From Agromyces mariniharenae (GTDB lineage: Bacteria; Actinomycetota; Actinomycetes; Actinomycetales; Microbacteriaceae), in NCBI RefSeq assembly GCF_008122505.1, contig NZ_VSSB01000001.1:480891-544890 (forward strand): 64,000 bases of DNA, in the 5' to 3' direction. The notes under the pieces were generated by a model. It was given only the letters and a program-made list of their open reading frames with translations, was not told where the DNA came from and ran no database searches. Shown piece after piece: positions 34,412-45,800 of the stretch (the stretch's first letter is position 1; each line of letters starts with the position of its first letter). A program made the translations under genes and the position numbers.

Positions 34412-35466
34412 TGCGGCACCACCGCGAGTCGCCCGTCGCGCATGGCGAAGCGTCCGATGCCGGCGAGCCGCCGGCGCCCGTCGACCCGCTCGACGTGCAG
34501 CACGAGCTCGAAGGCGCTGACCGCCTGCCGCGCGACCGCGTGCGCGTCGAGCCCGGCCGCCGATCCGAGGGCCTCGAGTCGCGCGGGCACGTCGTCGAGG
34601 GAGTTCGCGTGGAGCGTGCCGGCGCCGCCGTCGTGGCCGGTGTTGAGCGCGGAGAGCAGTTCGCGCAGTTCGGCGCCGCGGCACTCCCCCACGACGAGGC
34701 GGTCGGGGCGCATGCGCAGGGCCTCTCGCAGCAGCGCGTCGAGTCCGAGCCGGCCGGCGCCCTCGAGGTTCGCCTGCCGTGCCTCGAGGGACACCACGTG
34801 CGGGTGGTCGACCGCGAGCTCGGCGACGTCCTCGATGAGCACGATGCGGTCGCGCGGATCGGCCTCGGACAGCAGGGCCGCGAGCAGGGTGGTCTTGCCC
34901 GCGCCGGCCGCGCCGGTGACGAGCAGGTTGCGCCGCGTCGCGACCACGTCGCGCAGCATCGTCTCCTGGCCGGGGTCGAGCATGCCGGCCGCGGCGAGCG
35001 CGCGCAGCGGGAAGCCCGCGACGCGCGGCACCCGGATGGAGATGACGGTGCCACGGGTGGAGACGGGCGGCAGCACGGCGTGCACCCGGACGCCACCGCC
35101 CAGCCGGACGTCGACGGCGGGGGTCGCCTCGTCGATGTGGCGGCCGCCGCGGGCGATGAGCCGGATCGCGAGCGCGCGCACCTCGTCTTCGGCGGCCGAC
35201 CACGCGGGCTCGCGCTCGGCACCGGAGCCGCGGTCGATCCAGAGCCCGCGATCGCCGTTCACGAAGAGGTCGGTCACCGGGCCGGCGGCGGCGAACGACG
35301 CGAGCGGCCCGAGGAGCGAGAGGTCGGGTCGGGTGCGCGCCGTCGCCGGGGCGTCGCGCGACGCCGGAGCCTCAGGCTGATCGACCGGGACCGTACCGGT
35401 GACAGCCTGGGCATCGGGCGCCGCGGATCGGAGCCAGGACGGCGTCGCGACGAACGGGGTGGTCAT
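34408..35466 (-). CDS. tadA: TadA/CpaF-type pilus assembly ATPase
   Basis: The 352-residue secretion ATPase has Walker [18 protein letters not shown], Asp box [12 protein letters not shown], the hexamer-interface [20 protein letters not shown] and His box [11 protein letters not shown]. It powers Flp pilus assembly. The ATG lies four bases from a 14-bp palindrome that overlaps TACGGT, a -10 box at exactly six bases, so the mRNA may be leaderless and repressed there. The septum-site/TadZ-like gene (cf. Rv3660c) usually found just upstream is absent. Confidence 0.9.
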   Translation of the reverse strand: MTTPFVATPSWLRSAAPDAQAVTGTVPVDQPEAPASRDAPATARTRPDLSLLGPLASFAAAGPVTDLFVNGDRGLWIDRGSGAEREPAWSAAEDEVRALAIRLIARGGRHIDEATPAVDVRLGGGVRVHAVLPPVSTRGTVISIRVPRVAGFPLRALAAAGMLDPGQETMLRDVVATRRNLLVTGAAGAGKTTLLAALLSEADPRDRIVLIEDVAELAVDHPHVVSLEARQANLEGAGRLGLDALLREALRMRPDRLVVGECRGAELRELLSALNTGHDGGAGTLHANSLDDVPARLEALGSAAGLDAHAVARQAVSAFELVLHVERVDGRRRLAGIGRFAMRDGRLAVVPQ

Positions 35467-35936
35467 GCGACGACCGTACGGTCGGTGGCGCGACGGCGAT
35501 CGTGCGCCGGAACCGGCTGGGGAGAGGAGCCTCCCCCACGTCGTTGTGGAGGAGGACTCGTCTCGGATGCTTCGCTCCCGACGGGGATGCGCTGCCCTTA
35601 AACGAAAGGGGGCGGCACCCATTGGGGGGAACAGGTGCCGCCTCGGCAGCGCAAGGATTGGGGGGAATCGCGAGCGCTGCAGGCCTCGAAACGAGTGTTC
35701 GGGCGGTACCCAGTGTATGGCTTCAGGAAGGATGCGCAAGCATTATTTGTCCTCATTTGTGCGGACGTACAGATTTCTCTGCGCAAAGGCACAGTAACCG
35801 CTCCCACGGGCGCTCGGAAGAGCATGCGACCCGGCGTGACCCACCCGTTACGAGGTGTTCGGCGACGGGAGGTAATGTGCAGGTGGGGCAGGCGACCCAA
35901 CCGATGCACCACTCGCGAAGGAGCGACCGGAGAACC
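35467..35936. other. 470-bp non-coding region between tadA and acs with stacked hairpins
   Basis: No convincing gene is seen. It holds the tadA palindrome, a GGGGAG/CTCCCC hairpin (35519-35536), CCCTT/AAGGG (35595-35610), GGCGGCACC/GGTGCCGCC (35611-35642) and two copies of ATTGGGGGGAA (35621-35631 and 35657-35667). A locally AT-rich stretch lies near 35740-35790. TAATGT at 35873-35878 could be the acs -10. It may contain a regulatory leader or small RNA; the strand is unknown. Confidence 0.5.
35471..35484. promoter_or_regulatory. Perfect palindrome overlapping the tadA promoter
   Basis: CGACCGTACGGTCG is a perfect 14-bp palindrome. On the minus strand its TACGGT forms a -10 box six bases before the tadA ATG. 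Position and symmetry suggest a dimeric regulator site controlling the whole Tad operon; the regulator is unknown. Confidence 0.5.
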
Positions 35937-37892
<1,956 letters not shown>

Positions 37893-37908
37893 CCAGAACC
37901 TGAAGTCG

Positions 37909-37947
37909 CGGATGCCGCGGCCGGGAGCATTCCCGCCGCGGCATCCG
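37909..37947. terminator. Hairpin terminator between acs and ridA-like gene
   Basis: CGGATGCCGCGG (37909-37920) pairs perfectly with 37936-37947 over a 15-nt loop, which can itself pair CGGGA/TCCCG. It sits between convergent genes and can serve both. There is no U-tract. Confidence 0.75.
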
Positions 37948-37974
37948 TCGTCTCGGGCGCGTACGCCCGCGCGA

Positions 37975-38445
37975 CTACGCGAACTCGACGATGAGCTCGA
38001 CCTCGACCGGCGCGTCGAGCGGCAGGACCGCGACGCCGACCGCGGAGCGCGCATGGCGTCCGGCGTCGCCGAAGACCTCGCCGAGGAACTCGGACGCGCC
38101 GTTGACCACGCCCGGCTGGCCGGTGAAGGACGCGTCGGATGCCACGAAGCCCACGAGCTTCACGACGCGCGTGATGCGGTCGAGCGAGCCGAGCTCGGCG
38201 CGGATCGCCGCGAGCGCGTTGAGCGCGCACGTGCGCGCGTACTCCTTGGCGTCGTCGGCGGGGACGAGCCCGTGCCCGTCGCCGACCTTGCCCGTCGCGG
38301 GCAGCGCACCGGCGGTGAACGGCAACTGGCCCGACGTGTACACGTAGGAGCCGCTCACGACCGCGGGCACGTAGGCGGCCACTGGCGGAGCGACCTCGGG
38401 GAGCTCGATGCCGAGCTCGGCGAGCCGCGCCTCCACGGCGGCCAT
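37975..38445 (-). CDS. RidA/YjgF family protein
   Basis: The 156-residue protein has SGSYVYTSGQLPFTAG, LNALAAIRAELGSLDRITRV and the conserved Arg in GRHARSAVGVAVLPLDAPVE, ending EVELIVEFA. RidA trimers hydrolyse reactive enamine/imine intermediates such as 2-aminoacrylate. It is longer than the roughly 130-residue enteric form, closer to the 150-residue Rid subgroups. Its ATG overlaps the upstream stop by one base, so it forms a two-gene unit with the DUF4177-like gene. Confidence 0.85.
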   Translation of the reverse strand: MAAVEARLAELGIELPEVAPPVAAYVPAVVSGSYVYTSGQLPFTAGALPATGKVGDGHGLVPADDAKEYARTCALNALAAIRAELGSLDRITRVVKLVGFVASDASFTGQPGVVNGASEFLGEVFGDAGRHARSAVGVAVLPLDAPVEVELIVEFA

Positions 38446-38672
38446 CAGGCCTCTCCCTCGAACTGCTTGGCGGCCTGCGCGGCAGCCGCGGCGCCGGCGG
38501 ATGCCGCGGCCGACGACTCCCCGCCGACCGGGCGCTTGAGGTAGGCGACGAGGCCGCCCTCGGGCCCCTGCACGACCTGCACGAGCTCCCAGCCCTCGGA
38601 TCCCCAGTTGTTCAGGATGGCCGCGGTGTTGTGGATGAGCAGCGGGGTGGTGATGTACTCCCAGGCCGGCAT
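38445..38672 (-). CDS. DUF4177-like small protein (75 aa)
   Basis: It begins MPAWEYITTPLLIHNTAAIL and contains NNWGSEGWELVQVV, the hallmark of DUF4177-type proteins, then an Ala-rich tail (SSAAASAGAAAAAQAAKQ). GAGGAA precedes the ATG at 38672; the frame continues further upstream without coding character. The role is unknown. It is co-transcribed with ridA-like. Confidence 0.75.
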   Translation of the reverse strand: MPAWEYITTPLLIHNTAAILNNWGSEGWELVQVVQGPEGGLVAYLKRPVGGESSAAASAGAAAAAQAAKQFEGEA

Positions 38673-38809
38673 GCGATTCCTCGTCTCTGATACGGGGTGG
38701 ATGGATTCGATGCCGATCGGATCGGGCGGGGACGGGCGTGTCGGCAGGCGAACGCGACCAGCGGCCCGCATAGCGGGTTTTGCCAGCCTTCTTTGTTAAG
38801 CTCCACTAT

Positions 38810-41386
38810 ATGTCTGCCCAAAAACGTACGATGAGCGACGTCGGCACCGGGATCCTCGGCTTCGTCGGCCTCAGCGCTCTCGCCGGCGTTCTCGTCACCG
38901 CTGCGGTGACCCCGGCACTCGCCGTGACCGGCATGGCCGCGAACAACGGCATCTCCATGTTCGAGAACCTCCCCGGGTACCTCGAGATCGACGAGCTCTC
39001 GCAGAAGACGGACATCTACGCCACCCAGCCCGACGGCTCGCCGGCCCTCCTCGCGTCGTTCTTCGACGAGAACCGCGAGGAGGTCGCCTGGGACGCGATC
39101 AGCCAGTACGTGAAGGACGCCGCCGTCTCCGGCGAGGACCCCCGGTTCTACGAGCACGGCGGGGTGGACATCCAGGGCACCATCCGCGGTGCCGTCAGCA
39201 CCTACATCCTCAACAAAGACGTGCAGGGCGGCTCCTCGATCACGCAGCAGTACGTGAAGAACGTGCTCATCAACAACGGCGTGCGCGAGGCGACGACCGA
39301 GGAGGACAAGCAGGCGGCCTACGACGCCGCCACCGAGACCTCTCCCGAGCGCAAGCTCAAGGAGATGCGCTACGCGATCGCCCTCGAGAAGAAGTTCTCG
39401 AAGGACGACATCCTCAAGGGCTACCTGAACATCGCCGCGTTCGGCGGCCGGGTCTACGGCATCGAGTCGGCGGCGCAGTACTACTACGGCACCACGTCCG
39501 CGAACGTCACGCTCGCCCAAGCGGCGAGCCTCATCGCGATCGTCAACCACCCCGAGAAGTTCCGCCTCGACCAGCCCGAGAGCGAGGAGAACGGCGCCGC
39601 CACGGTGAACGACAAGGGCGAGCCCGTGCCGTACGCCGCGAACAAGCAGCGCCGCGACTACATCCTCGACGAGATGCTCAAGGGCGGGAAGATCACGCAG
39701 GAGGAGCACGACGCCGCGATCGCCGAGCCGGTCACGCCCGCCATCCACGAGCCCAGCACGGGCTGCGTCACCGCACAGGGCAGCGCCTACTTCTGCGACT
39801 ACGTCAAGAACATCATCCTGAACAACTACGACGACCCGAACACCCCCGAGGTCGACGAGGGTCGCCAGCTCCTGCAGACCGAGGGCCTGCAGGTCTACAC
39901 GACGCTCGACCTCGAGCTGCAGAACAAGGCCGAGACCGCGGTCGCCGAGAACGTGCCGTACGCCGATCCGCGCTTCGACGTGGGCTCCGTCGCGGTGGGC
40001 GTGCAGCCGGGCACCGGCCGCGTGCTCTTCATGGCGCAGAACAAGAAGTTCACCGAGGATCCCGAGGTCGCGGCGACGAGCCCCGAGTTCACGTCGATCA
40101 ACTACAGCACCGACCATGACTACGGCGGGTCGGCGGGCTTCCAGCCCGGTTCGACCTACAAGGTGTTCACGCTCGCCGAATGGCTGAACGAGGGCCACTC
40201 GCTGCGGGAGACGTTCAACGGCGCCCGCCGCGGGTTCACGACGTTCAACAACAGCTGCGAGGGCGGCACCTTCCAGGTGAGCCCCGCCTGGAACCCGCGC
40301 AACGACGACGGCCGCGTCGCGAACAACGCCGTCGACGCGACGGCGTGGTCGGTGAACTCGAGCTTCGTCGCGATGGCCTCGCAGCTCGACCTCTGCAAGC
40401 TCAAGCAGACCGCGCAGGCGTTCGGCGTGCACCGCGCCGACGGCGGCGAGCTCGGCATGAACCCCTCCGACGTGCTCGGCACGCAGGAGGTCGCCCCGGT
40501 CACGATGGCGGCGGCATTCGCCGGCATCGCCAACAACGGCCTCACCTGCACGCCCATCGCCATCGACAGGATCGTGAAGGCCGACGGCGAGGAGATCCCC
40601 CCGCCGGCGTCGACCTGCACGCAGTCCGTGACCCCCGAGGTCGCGCACGCGATGGAGTACGCGATGCAGCAGACCTTCGCCGGCGGGGGCACCGCCACGG
40701 CGTCCGACCCCGGCACCGGCGTCCCGCACATCGGCAAGACGGGTACCACCGACAACGCGTTCGACACCTGGATGATCGGGGCGAGCACCAAGGTCGCGAC
40801 CGCGGTCTGGGTTGGCAACGTCACGGGCGGCGACAACCGCACGAACCTGCGCGAGACGAGCTTCGACTCGGGCAGCGCCGCCACTGCGCGACACCGCATC
40901 TGGCCGGCGATCATGGAGCTCGCCGACAACAAGTACGGCGGCGACGAATTCCCCGAGCCCGACGAGTCGGCGTTCAAGCAGGTCCTCGTCGACGTGCCGC
41001 AGGTCGCCGGACTCTCCTTCGACCAGGCGAAGGCGGCGCTCGAGGCAGCGGGCTTCGTCGTCGAGGACGGCGGCCAGCAGGAATCGAACCAGCCGGCAGG
41101 CACGGTCTCCGGGACCGACCCGTCCGGCCAGGCCGGCAAGGGCTCGACGATCCGGGTGTTCACGAGCAGCGGCAAGAGCAATGGCACGACCGTTCCCGAC
41201 CTCACGGGCATGAACGTCGTCCAGGCCAAGGCCGCGCTCGATGCGGCCGGCCTCAGGATGAAGGGCGGCGGCGGCAACCCGACGGGCACGGTGACGAGCC
41301 AGGACCCGGCGCCGGGCACTTCCGTCGAGCGCGGCGACGAGGTCACCGTCAACTTCGACGGCGGCGGCGCACCGGGGAACGATTGA
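38810..41386 (+). CDS. Bifunctional penicillin-binding protein (PBP1-type) with two PASTA domains
   Basis: The 858-residue class A PBP has a short cytoplasmic tail and one membrane helix. The GT51 transglycosylase has catalytic Glu in SGEDPRFYEHGG (E109) and GGSSITQQYVKN. The transpeptidase has GSTYK (S448), SVNSS and IGKTGTT (K643). Two C-terminal PASTA repeats start VDVPQVAGLSFDQAKAALEA and VPDLTGMNVVQAKAALDA. It builds and crosslinks peptidoglycan. The ATG at 38810 lacks a good Shine-Dalgarno; GTTAAG nine bases upstream may be a -10. The stop overlaps the phosphoesterase start. Confidence 0.93.
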   Translation: MSAQKRTMSDVGTGILGFVGLSALAGVLVTAAVTPALAVTGMAANNGISMFENLPGYLEIDELSQKTDIYATQPDGSPALLASFFDENREEVAWDAISQYVKDAAVSGEDPRFYEHGGVDIQGTIRGAVSTYILNKDVQGGSSITQQYVKNVLINNGVREATTEEDKQAAYDAATETSPERKLKEMRYAIALEKKFSKDDILKGYLNIAAFGGRVYGIESAAQYYYGTTSANVTLAQAASLIAIVNHPEKFRLDQPESEENGAATVNDKGEPVPYAANKQRRDYILDEMLKGGKITQEEHDAAIAEPVTPAIHEPSTGCVTAQGSAYFCDYVKNIILNNYDDPNTPEVDEGRQLLQTEGLQVYTTLDLELQNKAETAVAENVPYADPRFDVGSVAVGVQPGTGRVLFMAQNKKFTEDPEVAATSPEFTSINYSTDHDYGGSAGFQPGSTYKVFTLAEWLNEGHSLRETFNGARRGFTTFNNSCEGGTFQVSPAWNPRNDDGRVANNAVDATAWSVNSSFVAMASQLDLCKLKQTAQAFGVHRADGGELGMNPSDVLGTQEVAPVTMAAAFAGIANNGLTCTPIAIDRIVKADGEEIPPPASTCTQSVTPEVAHAMEYAMQQTFAGGGTATASDPGTGVPHIGKTGTTDNAFDTWMIGASTKVATAVWVGNVTGGDNRTNLRETSFDSGSAATARHRIWPAIMELADNKYGGDEFPEPDESAFKQVLVDVPQVAGLSFDQAKAALEAAGFVVEDGGQQESNQPAGTVSGTDPSGQAGKGSTIRVFTSSGKSNGTTVPDLTGMNVVQAKAALDAAGLRMKGGGGNPTGTVTSQDPAPGTSVERGDEVTVNFDGGGAPGND

Positions 41387-42363
41387 GTCCCCGCCCACTG
41401 ACGCCCGCCGCGCGGATCGCCATCGCGATCGGCGCGGCGGGCGCCGCCGCGTTCGCGTGGGGTTCGCTCGTCGAGCGCACGCGCTGGACGCTTCGCCGCG
41501 CCGACGTGCCGGTGCTCCCGGCCGGCGCCGAGCCGGTGCGGGTGCTCCACCTCTCCGACCTGCACATGGCGCCGTGGCAGCGCGACAAGCAGGAGTGGGT
41601 CCGGTCGCTCGCGGCGCTGGAGCCCGACCTCATCGTGGACACGGGCGACAACCTCGGCCATGAGCGCGGCCTCGACGGCATCCGTCGCGCGTTCGAGCCG
41701 TTCGCCGGCATCCCCGGCGTGTTCGTGAACGGCTCGAACGACTACTTCGGGCCGGCGCTCAAGAACCCGTTCTCGTACTTCGGCGGCCCGTCGGGCATCG
41801 TCAAGCGGGCGAAGCGACTCGACATCGGCGCGCTGCACGCGTACTTCGCCGAGCTCGGATGGCGCGACCTCGACAACACCGCCACGAGCCTCGACCTGCG
41901 CGGCACCCACTTCGAGTTCTTCGGCGTCGACGACCCGCACCGCGGGTACGACCGCCTCGACCTCATCACGGCGGCGATCGACGAGCTGCGCGCCGACGAC
42001 CCGCTCGGCGACGAGCTGTGGCCCGACGCGGCATCCGCCGTCGCCGAGCGGCGGCCGACCGTCACCGTGGGCGTCGCGCACGCGCCGTACCAGCGCGTGC
42101 TCAACTCGTTCGTGAACCACGGCGCGCAGCTCATGCTCGCCGGGCACACGCACGGCGGGCAGGTGTGCGTGCCGGGCTTCGGCGCCCTCGTCACGAACTG
42201 CGACATCCCGCGGCAGCAGGTCAAGGGGCTGAGCGTCTGGCGGCACGGGCTGCGCACGGCGTACCTCAACGTGTCGGCGGGCCTCGGCACGTCGATCTAC
42301 GCGCCGGTGCGCTTCGCGTGCCCGCCCGAGGCGACGCTGCTCACGCTCGTCCCGGCCGCGTAG
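41383..42363 (+). CDS. Metallophosphoesterase, membrane-associated
   Basis: The 326-residue protein has an N-terminal helix ([18 protein letters not shown]) and the five metallophosphatase blocks: [30 protein letters not shown] (an N-x-N variant of GNH-D), VAHAP and LAGHTHGGQ. It may cleave phosphodiesters or phospholipid head groups; the target is unknown. The TTG start overlaps the PBP stop (TTGA) with GGGGAA upstream, giving a two-gene operon as often seen after actinobacterial PBPs. Confidence 0.85.
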   Translation: MSPRPLTPAARIAIAIGAAGAAAFAWGSLVERTRWTLRRADVPVLPAGAEPVRVLHLSDLHMAPWQRDKQEWVRSLAALEPDLIVDTGDNLGHERGLDGIRRAFEPFAGIPGVFVNGSNDYFGPALKNPFSYFGGPSGIVKRAKRLDIGALHAYFAELGWRDLDNTATSLDLRGTHFEFFGVDDPHRGYDRLDLITAAIDELRADDPLGDELWPDAASAVAERRPTVTVGVAHAPYQRVLNSFVNHGAQLMLAGHTHGGQVCVPGFGALVTNCDIPRQQVKGLSVWRHGLRTAYLNVSAGLGTSIYAPVRFACPPEATLLTLVPAA

Positions 42364-42390
42364 GCGCGTGGTCGGGCGGCCGGGTTTTTT
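42351..42390 (+). terminator. Rho-independent terminator after the phosphoesterase
   Basis: CCCGGCCGC (42351-42359) pairs perfectly with GCGGCCGGG (42376-42384) and is followed by six T (42385-42390). The left arm overlaps the gene's last codons. Confidence 0.88.
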
Positions 42391-42422
42391 CGGCTATCCT
42401 TGTTGAGGCCCGACCGGGCCAC

Positions 42423-42499
<77 letters not shown>

Positions 42500-42502
42500 C
42501 CT

Positions 42503-42532
42503 GAAGCCCCCTCCCACGCGGGAGGGGGCTTC
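42503..42532 (+). terminator. Terminator after tRNA-Pro
   Basis: GAAGCCCCCTCCC (42503-42515), loop ACGC, GGGAGGGGGCTTC (42520-42532): a perfect 13-bp stem right after the tRNA, followed by CTCGTCC. Confidence 0.88.
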
Positions 42533-42805
42533 CTCGTCCCCCGATTCGCCGCGTCGTGACCGAGCCCTCGACGCCGGACATCGCTGACCGCCCACCCGTG
42601 GAGCGAACATCACGGCCCGGGCCGACGAGCACCGCGACCGTGCGAACGCCGCGGCTCGATCGCGGAGGCGTCGGGACGCCCCGTGGACCGTGAATCCGGC
42701 GCCGGGCCGTACCCCGAAATGGCCCTCGATCCGGGGGCACCGAAAGCCGAGGCCGATCCATAGACTGTGCCACACCAAGCCAATCCGACCCCTCCTTGGA
42801 TCACA

Positions 42806-45800
42806 ATGCGTCGTCAGTCCCCGGACGGCAGGCGACCCGCGTCGCAGCCCGTTCTCGCATACCTGGCCGCGGCACTGATGCTGCTGCCGGTGCCGCTCGC
42901 CGTCCTTCCGGCCGCCCCCGCCCAGGCGGTCGACAACGAGATCACCGTGGAGAACAGCCTCCCCGGTTCCCCGGCTTCCGAATGGGACATCCAGGGGGCC
43001 GGCAACCAGGGCGTCCAGGGGTTCGCGACCCAGATCAGCGTGAACCAGGGAGAACGGGTCGACTTCAAGATCGACACCGTCGCGGCGGACTACCGGATCG
43101 ACATCTACCGACTCGGGTGGTACCAGGGCAACGGCGCCCGGAAGATCACCACGATCGACACGTCGGCCACGACGGAGCGCGACCAGCCGAGCTGCGCGCT
43201 CATCGACGGCACGACCGACGACAACCTCGTCGATTGCGGCAACTGGAGCGTGTCCGCGTCCTGGGACGTTCCGGGCGATGCCGTGTCGGGGGTCTACATC
43301 GCGAAGCCGGTGCGTGCGGACAACGGAGGCGCGAGCCATATCGTCTTCATCGTCCGTGACGACGACGGGAACTCGGACCTCCTGTTCCAGACGTCGGACA
43401 GCACCTGGCAGGCCTACAACGGGTACGGCGGCTACAACACGTACACCACGGGTTCGACGGGCGTGAACGCCCGGAAGGTGAGCTACAACCGCCCGTTCAC
43501 GACGCGCGCCACCGAACCCCAGGACTGGGTGTTCACGGCGGAGTACCCCATGATCCGATGGCTCGAGCGCAACGGCTACGACGTCAGCTACTCGACGGAC
43601 CTCGACACCGGAGCGCGACCGGCCGAACTCCTCGAGCACCAGGCCTTCTTCTCGGTCGGACACGACGAGTACTGGTCGCAGGAGCAGCGGGACGCCGTCG
43701 AGGCCGCACGGGACGCGGGGGTGGACCTCGCCTTCTTCAGCGGCAACGAGATCTACTGGAAGACCCGGATGGAGGACTCCACGCAGGACGGGGTCGACGG
43801 CGACCGACGGACCATGGTCGTGTACAAGGAGGGGACCGCGGCTCCCGCGGCACCAGACGAGCACCAACGGTGCTACGCGAACTTCGCGTGCGACCCGAGC
43901 GACATCTGGACGGGCCTGTGGCGGGAGACGCGGTCGCCGTCGGGCACCACCGCCATCGGCGAACCCGAGAACGCCCTCTCCGGTCAGATCAGCTGGCGCA
44001 GCAACACCTCCGCGATCGAAGTGCCCGGCGATTACGCGCGGATGCGGTTCTGGAAGAACACCGCCGTCGCCGGCCTGTCGCCATCGGGTCGGGTCACGCT
44101 CGCCAACGGGACCCTCGGGTACGAATGGAATCCAGAGTACCCGCAGTACGCGGCCTGGTACCCACCCGGTCGGGTGCTGCTCTCCACCACGACGATCGGG
44201 TCGGAGCAGCACCACCTGAGCCTGTACCGGGCTCCGAGCGGCGCGCTCGTCTTCGGCGCGGGCACGGTCCAGTGGTCGTGGGGGCTCGACGGGCAGCACG
44301 ACGGCGGCGCCGGCACCGAGGACCGCAACGTGCAGCAGGCGACCGTGAATCTCCTCGCCGACATGGGAGCACAGCCGGCGACGATCCAGACGGGGCTCGT
44401 CGCGGCATCCGGGACCACCGACAGGACGGCGCCCTCGGTCGTCATCACCTCGTCCGTGGCGAGCGTGACGGGGCCGGGCACGCGCACCGTCTCGGGTACG
44501 GCGACCGATGCCGGCGGCGGAGTGGTCGGCGTCGTCGAGGTGTCGACGGACGGCGGCTCCACGTGGCGCCGTGCGACCGGACGCGAGAGCTGGAGCCACA
44601 CCTTCACCGCACTCGCCGGTTCCCCTGCGATCCGGGTTCGCGCCGCCGACGACGGCGCGAACCTGAGCAGCCCGGTCGCCCTCGGCCTCGCCACCACGGC
44701 CTGCCCGACGGGGCTCGCCTGCTCGTCGATCTTCGCGCAGTCGGTGACGGGGCCCGAGCAGGCCGACGGGTCCGCGGTCGAGCTGGGCGTGAAGTTCCGG
44801 TCGGATGTCCCGGGGCAGGTCGTCGGCATCCGGTACTTCAAGACCAGCGGCAACACCGGCGCCCACACGGGCACGCTGTGGTCGGCATCGGGGCAGCGTC
44901 TCGCCACCGTGACGTTCGGGGCCGAGTCGGCCGCCGGATGGCAGGAGGCCGCCTTCTCCGCGCCCGTCACGGTCCAACCGGGTACGACGTACGTCGCGTC
45001 CTACCACACGAACACCGGCCGCTACGCCTTGGGCACCTCGTTCGCGAGCGCCGGCGTCGATTCCCCGCCGCTGCATGCGCTCCGCGGAGGGGTCGACGGC
45101 CCGAACGGCGTCTACGCCTACGGCGCCGGCGGGGTCTTCCCCGCGAACTCCTGGGAGTCGGCGAACTACCTGGTGGATGTGCTCTTCACCTCCACGGCGC
45201 CGCAGGACACCACGGCCCCGACCCTCACCGCCTCCACGCCCGCACCCGACGCGTCGGGAGCGAATCCCACCGCCGACATCACTGCGACGTTCAGCGAGCC
45301 GCTCGATCCCGCGACCGTGAACACGAGCACGTTCCAGCTGCGCGATCCGTCGGGCAACGTGGTCCCGGCCGCCGTCGGCTACAGCGCGGTCGACCGCAGG
45401 GCGATCCTCAATCCCACGTCCTCGCTCGCCTCGGGCACCCGGTACACCGCCACGGTCACGGGCGGCGCCGCCGGCATCGCGGATGCCGCAGGCAATCGAC
45501 TCGCCGCGGACATCACATGGGGCTTCCTCACCTCCGGCGAGAACACGACCGCTCCCGTCGTGACGGCGACCTCGCCCGCGACGGATGCCACGGGCGCCGT
45601 CGCCGGCGCGAACGTCACCGTCGCCTTCAGCGAGGCGATGGATGCGGGCTCGATCTCGTCGTCCACCATCGAGCTCCGCGACGCATCCGGGAACCTCGTC
45701 CCCGCGCAGGTCGGCTACGACGCGGCGACCACCTCGGCGGTCATCGACCCCGACCAGCCGCTCGCCCTCGCGACCCGTCACTCCGTGACGGTCAAGGGCG

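Noticed and set aside
35760..35800. RamB- or GlxR-like binding site before acs.
   Set aside because: The AAAGGC/TTTGCGCA-type match is partial and fits no consensus well.
35502..35936. N-terminal extension of acs by about 145 codons.
   Set aside because: The upstream frame has mixed unusual residues and no coding bias; the ATG at 35937 has a good ribosome site and a normal Acs N-terminus.
38765..38781. CCCGC-ATA-GCGGG hairpin followed by TTTT before the PBP gene, a possible attenuator.
   Set aside because: The stem is only five base pairs with a three-base loop, and there is no leader peptide; too weak to call.
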